This document shows positions 1-7,303 of a stretch of DNA of 28,926 nt, piece after piece. A program made the translations under genes and the position numbers. The notes under the pieces were generated by a model. The model searched no databases and had not been told where the DNA came from. It was given only the letters and a program-made list of their open reading frames with translations. The stretch is from JAZDJP01 sp043803805 (GTDB lineage Bacteria > Planctomycetota > JAZDJP01). The stretch covers positions 1 through 28,926 of the forward strand of contig JAZDJP010000124.1 of assembly GCA_043803805.1 (NCBI GenBank), in the 5' to 3' direction. Numbering within the stretch: the first letter of the stretch is position 1; each line of letters begins with the position of its first letter.

Positions 1-301
1 ACTGGCTCACGACCCGGTTGGCCATCTCCGGCCGACCCTCGCCGATGGCGCGCGCGACGAGCGCGATGGTGCCGGTCGCAAGCCCCATCAGCAGCGGGAA
101 GAGAACCATGAGCATGGTGCCGGCCATGGCCACCGCGGCCACGGCGACGCCCCCGAGACTTCCCACCCAGAACAGATCGATGAGACTCTGGATATTCTGG
201 AGGATGGCGCCCACCAGCATGGGGCCGGCCAGAGTCCCGAGCGCCCGAAGGGGACTGCCCTCGGTCAGTTCGGCGGCGTTGATTTTTCGCGATCCGTTCA
301 T
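1..301 (-). CDS. MATE family efflux transporter, N-terminal part
   Basis: The first 100 residues of a multidrug/toxin extrusion (MATE) transporter are visible; the rest lies beyond the left edge. The protein starts at an ATG at 301 and shows the typical MATE opening: a polar start, a helix with GPMLVGAILQNIQSLIDLFWV, then VAVAAVAMAGTMLMVLFPLLMGLATGT and ALVARAIGEGRPEMANRV, which resembles the family's helix 1, helix 2 and first cytoplasmic loop. MATE proteins export cationic compounds across the inner membrane using Na+ or H+ gradients; the substrate cannot be told. It is divergent from the isomerase-like gene that follows. No clear ribosome binding site was seen upstream. Confidence 0.85.
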   Translation of the reverse strand, partial: MNGSRKINAAELTEGSPLRALGTLAGPMLVGAILQNIQSLIDLFWVGSLGGVAVAAVAMAGTMLMVLFPLLMGLATGTIALVARAIGEGRPEMANRVVSQ

Positions 302-417
302 GAGCGATCCGGGAATTCCGGCATGACGCCGTTCATTCTATCCGGCGGGACGGGCGACCCCAGGGGAAAACCGCCGGCGCCGCCCCGCTCCCCCCGGACC
401 GGGGCCTTCCCGTCCGC

Positions 418-446
418 TTGACTCTCCACTCCCTCCGGGATAGGAT
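418..446 (+). promoter_or_regulatory. Predicted sigma-70 promoter for the TIM-barrel gene
   Basis: TTGACT at 418-423 and TAGGAT at 441-446 are separated by 17 bases, close to the sigma-70 consensus. Transcription would begin near 453, leaving a leader of about 25 bases that contains the ribosome binding site ACGGAGGG before the ATG at 478. Confidence 0.6.
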
Positions 447-477
447 GGCCCGGGACACGCTTCTCACGGAGGGACGC

Positions 478-1326
478 ATGAAACTTTCCTTCACCACCCT
501 TGGCTGTCCGGATTGGACGCTCGAGGAGATCGCGAAAAACGCTGCGGCGATGGGTTTCGACGGAGTGGAACTCCGGACGCGCGAGGACGGGAATCACTTC
601 TCTCCGGACGCCCCGGCCGCCGAGGCCGCGCGGGTGGGAAAGATGTTCCGGGACGCCGGCGCCCCGGTCATGAGCGTGATGGGGTATTCCCGGTTCACCG
701 CGGAAGATCCGGCCGAGGTGGCGAAGAACCAGGTCGTCCTCCGGAAACTCGTGGGGGTGGCCGGCGCGATGGGCGCTCCGTTCATCCGGACATTCGCGGG
801 AAACATCCCGAAGGGAGCGGACCGCGCCGCCATGGTACGCCAGGTGGCCGACGCCATCCGCCCGGCGGCCCGGGAGGCCGAGGCGGCCAAGGTGGTGATC
901 GGCCTGGAGACCCATGACGACTGGTGCGTGGGGGAACTCGTCCTCGCCATTCTCCGCGCCGTGGACTCGCCCGCGTTCCGGTTGGTGTACGACATCCACA
1001 ACGCCCTCGACGCGAAAGTCGAGCCCTGGGGGAAAACCTACGCCATGGTGAAGTCCCACATCGCTTACTGCCACCTCAAGGACGGCTATCCGGGCAAGGA
1101 CGGGAAACTCCACTACGTGCCGGTGGGGGCCGGGCAGTTGCCGCTCGCGGACATTCTCGCGACGTTCAAGGCGGACGGCTACGACGGGTTCTTCAGCTTC
1201 GAGTGGGAAAAGAAATGGCACCCGGAGATCCCGGGCCCCGAGTACACGTTCCCCGCCTTCGCCTGGAAGGTCCGCGCGGTATGGGACGCCCTGCCGGTCC
1301 CGGCGGCGCGGAAGAAGGGAAATTGA
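478..1326 (+). CDS. Sugar phosphate isomerase/epimerase (xylose isomerase-like TIM barrel)
   Basis: A 282-residue protein of the AP-endonuclease-2/xylose isomerase-like TIM-barrel superfamily. Visible family features are the opening MKLSFTTLGCPDWTLEEI, the GFDGVELR strand, and likely metal ligands in GLETHDDW (Glu), VYDIHNA (Asp), CHLKD (His) and FEWEKKWHPE (Glu). Members isomerise or epimerise sugars, inositols or related metabolites with a divalent metal; the substrate cannot be predicted. The start at 478 is chosen because ACGGAGGG lies 5-12 bases upstream and the protein then begins directly at the first barrel strand; the frame stays open upstream to 418 without plausible coding content. 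It stands alone in its transcription unit as far as can be seen. A distant paralogue sits at 21216-21992. Confidence 0.85.
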   Translation: MKLSFTTLGCPDWTLEEIAKNAAAMGFDGVELRTREDGNHFSPDAPAAEAARVGKMFRDAGAPVMSVMGYSRFTAEDPAEVAKNQVVLRKLVGVAGAMGAPFIRTFAGNIPKGADRAAMVRQVADAIRPAAREAEAAKVVIGLETHDDWCVGELVLAILRAVDSPAFRLVYDIHNALDAKVEPWGKTYAMVKSHIAYCHLKDGYPGKDGKLHYVPVGAGQLPLADILATFKADGYDGFFSFEWEKKWHPEIPGPEYTFPAFAWKVRAVWDALPVPAARKKGN

Positions 1327-1452
1327 TCGCCGTTCCTCCAACCGGAACGATGTTTCCCTACATTATTATCCTTGACCGGCCGTCGCCCCCTCCCCACAAT
1401 TCATTCGTTGCGGCCGGTGATTTTCGGAAATGTGGAAGGAAGTCAAGGCATA

Positions 1453-1713
1453 ATGAAGCCGGTTCCGAGAACAATTCGGAAAATATTGGCAGGTCTCTTG
1501 TGCGGGATCAGTCTTCCACCATTGCTGGCGGGCGTTCTCTATATGCCTATTTCAATTTTCGAAGGCCCCCCCGATATAAAAGCGTTTTGGTTTTGGACGG
1601 TTGTCACCCTTGTTTCGATAGCCGCGTTGATCGTTGGGCATCGGATATTCTATCGAGGCGAGAAAGCCCCCCAAACACCCCTGCCGTTCAAGAAATGGAT
1701 TGATCGCCTGTAG
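1453..1713 (+). CDS. Small two-helix membrane protein, unknown function
   Basis: An 86-residue protein with two predicted membrane helices, roughly residues 11-32 (ILAGLLCGISLPPLLAGVLY) and 44-62 (FWFWTVVTLVSIAALIVGH), a basic N-terminus and a basic, proline-containing tail. I do not recognise a family. GGAAGGA precedes the ATG by about 12 bases. A weak upstream promoter is possible (TTGACC at 1372-1377, 17-base spacer, CACAAT at 1395-1400). Base composition is lower in GC than the neighbours, so it may be a recent acquisition. It could be a chance frame, but the two clean hydrophobic segments and the ribosome binding site favour a gene. Confidence 0.5.
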   Translation: MKPVPRTIRKILAGLLCGISLPPLLAGVLYMPISIFEGPPDIKAFWFWTVVTLVSIAALIVGHRIFYRGEKAPQTPLPFKKWIDRL

Positions 1714-1771
1714 CACAACATCCTGCGGTGTTTCTGCGATCCACGTTTCACGAGCGACGAGATACGTCCCT

Positions 1772-1845
1772 GTATTCCGGGGACATAATACTTATTAGAA
1801 AAACGCACGTATTCCGGGGACATAATACTTATTAGAAAAACGCAC
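1772..1845. repeat. Perfect 37-bp tandem duplication
   Basis: The 37-base unit at 1772-1808 (begins GTATTCCGGGGACATAAT, ends GAAAAACGCAC) is repeated without change at 1809-1845. The duplicated unit is one arm of the inverted-repeat element at 1809-1901 plus some of its interior, so the duplication probably arose from activity or slippage at the element end. Confidence 0.9.
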
Positions 1846-3294
1846 GCGGCTATTTGCCGGGGCCAAGGAAAGAAGCGGAGAAATAAGTATTATGTCCCCG
1901 GATCCCGTGGTGATGCGTTTCCCGTTCATCGTGAGATTCACGAAGCGAACGCCGTCGATGGGGCCGTCCTTCGAGGCCTTGATCACGATCCTCATACGCT
2001 TGTCGATGACCACGTTCTCGAAAACGATATTGCGCAGGCTCATGTTCTTCGTCGCCACGAGGAGAAACACGTCCGTGGAATAATCCTCCACGTGCAGATT
2101 TCTGAAGGTGAAGTCCTTCTTCACGATCTTCCCGGTCGGCTCCCATTCGGCGATCTTGATCGTCTCGAGCCGCCCGCCGAGCACGTACGTATTCTCGACA
2201 AGGACATCCTCCTGCGGCCCCGTGAACCCGAAATTCCGGTTGACGATGGGATACCCCCAGTACCCGCCCCAGATCACGTTGTCCCGCACCACCCAGTGCG
2301 AGCCGCTGATGAGATGCAAGCAGTCGTCGTTGTTGAAGATGAAGCAGTTCTCCAGGACGCCGTGGTCCCCGTGGCACCAGGGCCCGTCCGTGCAACCGTT
2401 CCAGCAGACGATCTTCAAGTTGCGGCAGACCCGCCGGTCTCCGCCGCAGATGGGCACGACCCAGCCGGGCGAATTGACAAGGCAAATGCCCTCCACGACG
2501 GTCCCGTGCGGATGACGGCCCATGGGGCACCGGATCATCGACGGACGACCCCACTTCTCGCTCTTCTTGGGAATGGGAACCCCTTCCTCCGCTTGGATCC
2601 CCCGCCAGAATTCGTCAAAGCTCCACTCCCCGCCACACAGAATCCCGCGGCCGCGGATTTCCACGCCGGTGGCCTCGTCATCGATGAGGAACGTGCCCTC
2701 CACGACGGCGCCGCCCGCGATATAGACCGTCTCCCTGCTTTTGAGCTTGAATTCCAGCCCGATGTGATGAACGCCCGGCCCGAAATAGTGCGTCGCGCCG
2801 GGGTTCGGGACATCCGGCTCGTCCGCGAGGATGAACAGCGGGTTCTTCCGATCGTTCACCTCGACGGACAGCTTCCTCGGCTCGGCCAGCGTGAACGTGA
2901 TCCTGTCGCCCTTCACGACCGGCGTTATGCCGAAGGCGCCGGGCCTTATTTTCACGCTGGTGACGGGCACGTGAGACGTGACTTCGACGGTCACGGGCCC
3001 GCCCGCGAACGAGAAATACACGAAGGAAGCGCTTTCTTCGCCCCGCCTGTGCGCAGAGGCGTAATTGTCCGTGTGATAGACGAAGGACGGTTTCCCGTTG
3101 ATCTTCACCGAATAGAGCCTGGACCGGGACAGATGCTCGACGCCGGTCAAATCCTCCGGCGGCGGATAGATGAGCAGTTTTGCTTCGCCGGCGGAAAGCG
3201 GCGGCATCCGCAAAGACGCGCTTCCCTCTCCGGCGCGCGCCACCCCCGAAAGGACCAGGAATCCCAATGCCATCCCCCAGCTCATCGCACGCAT
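1795..3294 (-). CDS. Secreted right-handed beta-helix glycosidase, GH28-like
   Basis: A 499-residue protein with a signal peptide (MRAMSWGMALGFLVLSGVARA), an N-terminal beta-sandwich part (about 25-150) and a beta-helix with polygalacturonase-like motifs: CTDGPWCHGDHG (compare NTDG), FIFNNDDCLHLI (compare the GDD motif) and ETIKIAEWE (compare RIK). GH28-type enzymes hydrolyse galacturonan or related polysaccharides outside the cytoplasm; the true substrate is unknown and a GH49-like relative is also possible. GGGAGG sits 5 bases before the ATG at 3294. It follows the DUF4091-like gene by 42 bases, so the two are probably one operon for polysaccharide use. The last 34 residues, from GDIILISPLL onward including the stop codon, are encoded by the inverted-repeat element, so the natural C-terminus appears to be replaced. 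Confidence 0.75.
   Translation of the reverse strand: MRAMSWGMALGFLVLSGVARAGEGSASLRMPPLSAGEAKLLIYPPPEDLTGVEHLSRSRLYSVKINGKPSFVYHTDNYASAHRRGEESASFVYFSFAGGPVTVEVTSHVPVTSVKIRPGAFGITPVVKGDRITFTLAEPRKLSVEVNDRKNPLFILADEPDVPNPGATHYFGPGVHHIGLEFKLKSRETVYIAGGAVVEGTFLIDDEATGVEIRGRGILCGGEWSFDEFWRGIQAEEGVPIPKKSEKWGRPSMIRCPMGRHPHGTVVEGICLVNSPGWVVPICGGDRRVCRNLKIVCWNGCTDGPWCHGDHGVLENCFIFNNDDCLHLISGSHWVVRDNVIWGGYWGYPIVNRNFGFTGPQEDVLVENTYVLGGRLETIKIAEWEPTGKIVKKDFTFRNLHVEDYSTDVFLLVATKNMSLRNIVFENVVIDKRMRIVIKASKDGPIDGVRFVNLTMNGKRITTGSGDIILISPLLSLAPANSRVRFSNKYYVPGIRAFF
1809..1901. mobile_element. Short inverted-repeat element (MITE/REP-like), copy A
   Basis: Two 20-base arms are perfect reverse complements: CCGGGGACATAATACTTATT at 1814-1833 and AATAAGTATTATGTCCCCGG at 1882-1901. 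The 48-base interior includes GAAAAACGC and GGAAAGAAGCG. Copy B (6193-6265) shares the left arm and interior pattern, and single right arms occur at 13851-13873 and 27549-27571. There is no coding capacity, so movement would depend on a transposase elsewhere. Similar GGGGACA-type ends accompany REP-associated tyrosine (IS200-like) transposases in other bacteria; that link is from memory and unproven here. Confidence 0.75.
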
Positions 3295-3336
3295 CGCAAC
3301 CTCCCATACTTGACACTTTTGCCTTGTACTGTCTTC

Positions 3337-6018
3337 TTACTTCCCTCCCATCTTGCCGGAAACCTCGGCCGCCAGCGCGTACAGCCGCGCGTTGCGATCC
3401 CGCCAGCCGGAACCGACGTACCACAACCAGCCGGCCTCGCTGTACATCGAACCCTCGCGAGCCCAGAGAATCGCCATGGCGCGCTCGTCCAGCATATCCT
3501 GGCACTTCTTCGCCGTCGCGGCGTCCAGTTTTCCTCCCAGGATCGCCTTCTCGATAACCACCCGCGCCTCGGCTTCCTGAATTCCCTCCCGCATCTGCTC
3601 GAAACGGGTCGAGGGAATGGCACCGTCGGGCCCCCGCGAAAACAGATAGTAAACCGACCATCGCAGATTGACGGCGTGATCGCCTTTCTTGACATAGAGC
3701 TCGTAGTAGCCGGATTTCCGGCCGGCCCCGCCGAGGACATCCCAGAAATCCGCGCCCAACCGTCCGACACCGCGCATGCCCAACCCGCGCAATCTGCCGT
3801 CCGGCGGGAAATTGGCAATTTTCCCCGGCGACGTGATGGCCGCTTCCATGACAGCCCGATAGGCGGCCAACGGCGAGAAAATATTCAAGCTGTTGCCGAC
3901 AATCCAGCACCCATAACGAGGGAAACATGTCGTCAGATGGGGATTGCTCCAACCGTAGGCCCGGCTGTCTCCGAAATCCTGTTTCTTCGTTGGATTTGGC
4001 GTACAGGTGATGCCCCAGACGTGCGCCAGATAACCGACATCCACGCCGCCGATCTTGTCCGTGTACGGATGGGTCGCCACCACCCATTTGGCGTCCGGCG
4101 CTATCTTGCGGATGGCGTCCACGGCATCCTGCCGGGGCCGCAGGTCCGTTGCGATCCCGACCATCAAGGATTTCTCAATACCGTGCTTCCGGAGAATTTC
4201 CCGAAGCCCGTCAACCGCCGGCTTCAACAACTCCACGATCTTGGGATCTCCCCAGACAGGCCCGTTCGCCTCCGTAAGTTCACCGGTCGCCGGATTCACC
4301 TCGGTGAACGGAAATCCCACGTTCCCCGTGACTTGATCGGCATTGCCAAAGTATTGGCCGCCCGTTTCGGAATGCCAGAGGTTCAGGACCACCACCGGCA
4401 CTTTGCCCAGACGATTCACCGCCATGGCGATGTATTTTTCGGCGATGCCGAGATCCGGCTCCCAACCGTCACCCTTTTTGATCCAGCGCACCATGCCGTG
4501 CTTGTTACCGAATTCCGTACGGCGCACCAGCGACACATACACCGCCTTGCTGCCGAGCCGGCTCATCAGCTCGAATGAACGGTACATCAATTTCCAATGC
4601 GCCTCCGACCACATCGGCACCTTGTAAGCATCCGCCAGTGTCTCGGGCGACTGCACCAGATCGAGAACAGTGACGAAATCCAGAGGATCCGGAATCGCCC
4701 AATCGGCCACGGAAATTTTGACGGGCACCTCCGTTGATTTAGGCCCGCTGATGATAAGCTTCCCGGTGTAGACGCCCGGCTTGGCGTCTTTGGGCACGTG
4801 AACGGTCACCCACACAGGCTGGACCGAGGAACCGTCCTTGCCTTTGGGCGTCTGCGCGGGCGGGGTCTCGGACAATCCCTCGAAAAAACCATCGCCCTCC
4901 TCACCATCGAAAAGCGCGTAGCGAACCTGCACCGCCGAAACGGGAATCACCCCTCCCTTGTCCCCGGCGAGATCCGTGGCCTGCGCCTTGACGCCGGCGA
5001 GCGGCCCGGGAAAACCGATGATCACCTGCCCGGAAAAAGCCCCGTTGCGCGCTCCGGCCAGAACGATCGGCCAGAGCACTTCTCCGGCATCGCCCGAATC
5101 CGTGGCCCTCACCCGATGAAGCGAATCGGCGTTCCATATCCGGAATCCATCCGACGACGCCGGTTTTGAATTTCCTCCGGACAGATGGATGCTGTCCAAT
5201 CCGACGGGAAACCAGCACGCATGCCAGGTATCCCCCTTGCTGACACCCTTGAACTGAATTTCGTTGACCGGCGCCCGGCGGATTTCCACGGCGAGGACGT
5301 TCCGTCCCTTCCGGAGCGCCGCCGCTGGAATGGCGAACGACAAAACCCTCAAACGCTTTTTGAACAACTCCCCATTGTCGTAACTCCGGGTCAGCAATTT
5401 CCCCTCCGGAGACATCCACGCCTCGTCGGGATAAGCGTCGGCCAGCGCGTCCGGAGCAAGCGCCCCGGCCGGCAATCCGGCGCGTCCCGCCTCTTTTCCA
5501 TTCACATAAACAACCACCCCGCCGCTGAAAGAGACATCCAGTTTCATCGCGACGGAAGGATCCGGAACCTCGAACGTGCCGCGCAAACGAATCTCGGCCA
5601 GCGTGGCCGGCCAGTGGGTGCTGTCCTTGATCCGAAGCTCACCGAACGGGCCGCGTTCCCGGCCCCAGGCGCTGTCGTCAAAATCCGGCGTTGTCCATCC
5701 CCCCGGAGGCGACGACGTGCGATCCACCTGCGTTTCCTCGATCCACTTGTTTTTGTCGAGGAACCTCCCGTACCGGATCTCGCCGGAACTCAACTTCACC
5801 TGCTGGGTGCGCCAGGTCATGTGGTAACGCCAGAAGCTTTTCGCATCGAGACTGACGACATCGGCCGCCGATCCGGACGGCGTTTTTTCAACGGCAAGGT
5901 TCGGCGCCGCGGCGGGCCCCGCCGCCCGCACCGCCATCGTTCCGCCGCCGACCGCCATCAGCGTGACCGCCGCCACGGCCGCCAGCGTTTTCACCTTCGC
6001 CCAGAAAAATCCTTTCAT
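3337..6018 (-). CDS. Secreted DUF4091/GH123-like carbohydrate-active protein
   Basis: An 893-residue exported protein. After a hydrophobic N-terminal segment (MKGFFWAKVKTLAAVAAVTL...) comes a galactose-binding-like beta-sandwich (WTTPDFDDSAWG, VYVNGKEAGR, GRNVLAVEIRR), a second beta-rich part, and a C-terminal TIM-barrel-like half with AIPDPLDFVTVLDL, VVVLNLWHS and the final helix region TRFEQMREGIQEAEARVVIE, which resembles the end of DUF4091 proteins. DUF4091 relatives are linked to GH123 glycosidases, so a glycan-degrading role is inferred, not shown. The start at 6018 has GGAGGGG upstream, but the frame is open to 6210 and that upstream part matches an ECF sigma-factor tail (see separate entry). 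It precedes the GH28-like gene in the same direction. Confidence 0.65.
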   Translation of the reverse strand: MKGFFWAKVKTLAAVAAVTLMAVGGGTMAVRAAGPAAAPNLAVEKTPSGSAADVVSLDAKSFWRYHMTWRTQQVKLSSGEIRYGRFLDKNKWIEETQVDRTSSPPGGWTTPDFDDSAWGRERGPFGELRIKDSTHWPATLAEIRLRGTFEVPDPSVAMKLDVSFSGGVVVYVNGKEAGRAGLPAGALAPDALADAYPDEAWMSPEGKLLTRSYDNGELFKKRLRVLSFAIPAAALRKGRNVLAVEIRRAPVNEIQFKGVSKGDTWHACWFPVGLDSIHLSGGNSKPASSDGFRIWNADSLHRVRATDSGDAGEVLWPIVLAGARNGAFSGQVIIGFPGPLAGVKAQATDLAGDKGGVIPVSAVQVRYALFDGEEGDGFFEGLSETPPAQTPKGKDGSSVQPVWVTVHVPKDAKPGVYTGKLIISGPKSTEVPVKISVADWAIPDPLDFVTVLDLVQSPETLADAYKVPMWSEAHWKLMYRSFELMSRLGSKAVYVSLVRRTEFGNKHGMVRWIKKGDGWEPDLGIAEKYIAMAVNRLGKVPVVVLNLWHSETGGQYFGNADQVTGNVGFPFTEVNPATGELTEANGPVWGDPKIVELLKPAVDGLREILRKHGIEKSLMVGIATDLRPRQDAVDAIRKIAPDAKWVVATHPYTDKIGGVDVGYLAHVWGITCTPNPTKKQDFGDSRAYGWSNPHLTTCFPRYGCWIVGNSLNIFSPLAAYRAVMEAAITSPGKIANFPPDGRLRGLGMRGVGRLGADFWDVLGGAGRKSGYYELYVKKGDHAVNLRWSVYYLFSRGPDGAIPSTRFEQMREGIQEAEARVVIEKAILGGKLDAATAKKCQDMLDERAMAILWAREGSMYSEAGWLWYVGSGWRDRNARLYALAAEVSGKMGGK

Positions 6019-6210
6019 GATCCCCTCCGATAGCAAATGTACGGACGACGCACCCGCCTTCGCTGAAGCTACGGCGGGCATGTGCATCGCCCCTATGGTT
6101 GAGATGCCGCCCGCCGCGCCGGGCGCACCGAATCCCTGAATAACATTCACGAGCGACGCCGGCACGTCCGCGCAGGCGTTTTCCTCCAGGCAATTCGGGG
6201 GACAGCATAT
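5930..6210 (-). pseudogene. C-terminal remnant of a PVC-type ECF sigma factor, in frame with the downstream gene
   Basis: Read on the minus strand from 6210, the open frame gives LEENACADVPASLVNVIQG, then an Ala/Gly-rich stretch, then HLLSEGIMKGFFWAKVKTL and a hydrophobic helix. This order (VPA.LV, Ala/Gly/Ser linker, L(S/T)EG(I/V)(M/L)K, K(V/L)KT, membrane helix) is what I recall as the C-terminal extension of ECF sigma factors in Planctomycetota and relatives. The sigma-2 and sigma-4 domains are absent: upstream the frame ends in a stop inside repeat copy B. The remnant is fused in frame to the DUF4091-like protein, whose export helix is the sigma tail helix. The apparent Shine-Dalgarno GGAGGGG is formed by the codons of the SEG motif itself. 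Confidence 0.6.
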
Positions 6211-6265
6211 TTATTAGAAAAACGCCCGCGACTCTTTCGCCGCCGCCGGGAAGGAAAGAGGCAAA
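6193..6265. mobile_element. Short inverted-repeat element, copy B (one arm)
   Basis: Positions 6193-6230 read ATTCGGGGGACAGCATATTT, then ATTAGAAAAACGCCCGCG, matching the left arm and interior of copy A (GGGGACATAATACTTATTAG, AAAAACGCACGCGGC). The next part, CTCTTTCGCCG...GGAAGGAAAGAGGC, corresponds to copy A's CTATTTGCCGGGG...GGAAAGAAGCG. The right inverted arm is missing. It lies directly upstream of the sigma-factor remnant and contains the stop codon that ends that frame, so it may mark the break that removed the rest of the sigma gene. Confidence 0.65.
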
Positions 6266-6321
6266 ATCTGCGATTTCGCGTCATGACAGCATGACCTCAT
6301 GACGTTCCCGCGCTCCTTGTG

Positions 6322-7191
6322 CTATTTCGCCGCCGCCCCGCCGATGCCGAGGAGTTCCACCTCGAACACCAGGACGGAATTGGGGGTGATGATCGCCCCC
6401 TTGGCCTGGTCGCCGTAGGCGAGCGCGGACGGGATGTAGAGTTTCCACTTCGCGCCGACCTTCATGAGTTGCAGGGCCTCGGTCCAGCCCTTGATGACCG
6501 CGCCCACTTGGAATTGCGCCGGCGTGTTGCGCTTGATGGAACTGTCGAACTCCGTGCCGTCGATCAGCGTCCCCCGATAATGGACGGTCACGGTGTCGGT
6601 CGCATTCGGGGACGCCCCCGCGCCCTCGGCCAGGATCTCGTACTGGAGGCCGCTCGGCAGGGCGATGACGCCCTTCTTCTTGGCGTTCTCCGCCAGGAAT
6701 ACCGGACCTTCCTTCAAATTCTTTTCGCCGGCCGTTTTCATCCTGACCTCCTGTTGGGTTTTGAGGAAATTCCGGAGATCGGCGAACGCCGCCTGATGCC
6801 CGGCGTCGGACAGGACGGACGTTCCCGCCAGGGCGTCCCGGATTCCCCGGGACAGGGACTCGATGCGAAGGGTCATGGGCACCTGCTTCAGGGATTTGCC
6901 GACGTCCAGCCCGAGAACGTAACTGTATTTATCCTCCGGGGTCGCGAAGGCCGCGTCCGCGAGAGGCTTCACGTCCGGGTTGGCCGCATCGGGATTGACG
7001 GCGGCGGGCGCCGTCGCCGGGGCGGGTGCGGGCGTTTTCGTCTCGGGATCCGGCTTCCTGGCCTCCGGGGCTTGGACCGCGGGTTTCCCGGTATCCCCGG
7101 GGGGCGTCCCGCCCGGACGTCGGGGTCCGGCCGATGCCGGCAGCGCGACGGCGAAAACAACGACGACCGCTCCTGCAGTCCATGTCTTCAT
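6322..7191 (-). CDS. Secreted FKBP-type peptidyl-prolyl isomerase (Mip/FkpA-like)
   Basis: A 289-residue protein with signal peptide MKTWTAGAVVVVFAVALPASA, a Pro/Ala-rich linker (about 22-85), an FkpA-type N-terminal dimerisation helix region (YVLGLDVGKSLKQVPM ... EKNLKEGPVFLAENAKKKGV) and a C-terminal FKBP domain with VTVHYRGTLIDGTEFDSS, VIKGWTEALQLMKVG, YIPSALAYGD and LVFEVELLGI. These include the usual active-site aromatic, Asp and Trp positions. It should catalyse proline isomerisation and assist folding in the periplasm. Start 7191 is preceded by AAGGGAGA and matches the signal peptide; the frame extends upstream to 7329 without family similarity. It is transcribed divergently from the HemW-like gene. 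Confidence 0.92.
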   Translation of the reverse strand: MKTWTAGAVVVVFAVALPASAGPRRPGGTPPGDTGKPAVQAPEARKPDPETKTPAPAPATAPAAVNPDAANPDVKPLADAAFATPEDKYSYVLGLDVGKSLKQVPMTLRIESLSRGIRDALAGTSVLSDAGHQAAFADLRNFLKTQQEVRMKTAGEKNLKEGPVFLAENAKKKGVIALPSGLQYEILAEGAGASPNATDTVTVHYRGTLIDGTEFDSSIKRNTPAQFQVGAVIKGWTEALQLMKVGAKWKLYIPSALAYGDQAKGAIITPNSVLVFEVELLGIGGAAAK

Positions 7192-7285
7192 GACGTCTCC
7201 CTTGAAATGAAATGGCCCATCCGTCTGCCGGGCGTTATCGTGAATCCGCATTCTACTCAAAAGCGGGCGGGCCGTATCCGGAATC

Positions 7286-7294
7286 TGGTATAAT
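7286..7294 (+). promoter_or_regulatory. Extended -10 promoter of the HemW-like gene
   Basis: TGGTATAAT at 7286-7294 is a perfect extended -10 box. No good -35 box is present, as is common for extended -10 promoters. Transcription would begin near 7301, between the two candidate ATGs (7298 and 7304), so the message would be almost leaderless. Confidence 0.65.
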
Positions 7295-7303
7295 TTCATG
7301 GTC

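Noticed and set aside
2092..4578. An 828-codon plus-strand open frame across the two carbohydrate-active genes
   Set aside because: It runs opposite to two well-supported secreted proteins, is rich in Pro/Arg/His/Asp as GC-rich antisense frames are, and has no recognisable domain or ribosome binding site.
6282..6305. Three copies of CATGAC in 24 bases after the FKBP gene
   Set aside because: The copies are short and partly palindromic (GTCATGAC), without regular spacing or a T-tract; too little to call a regulatory site or repeat array.
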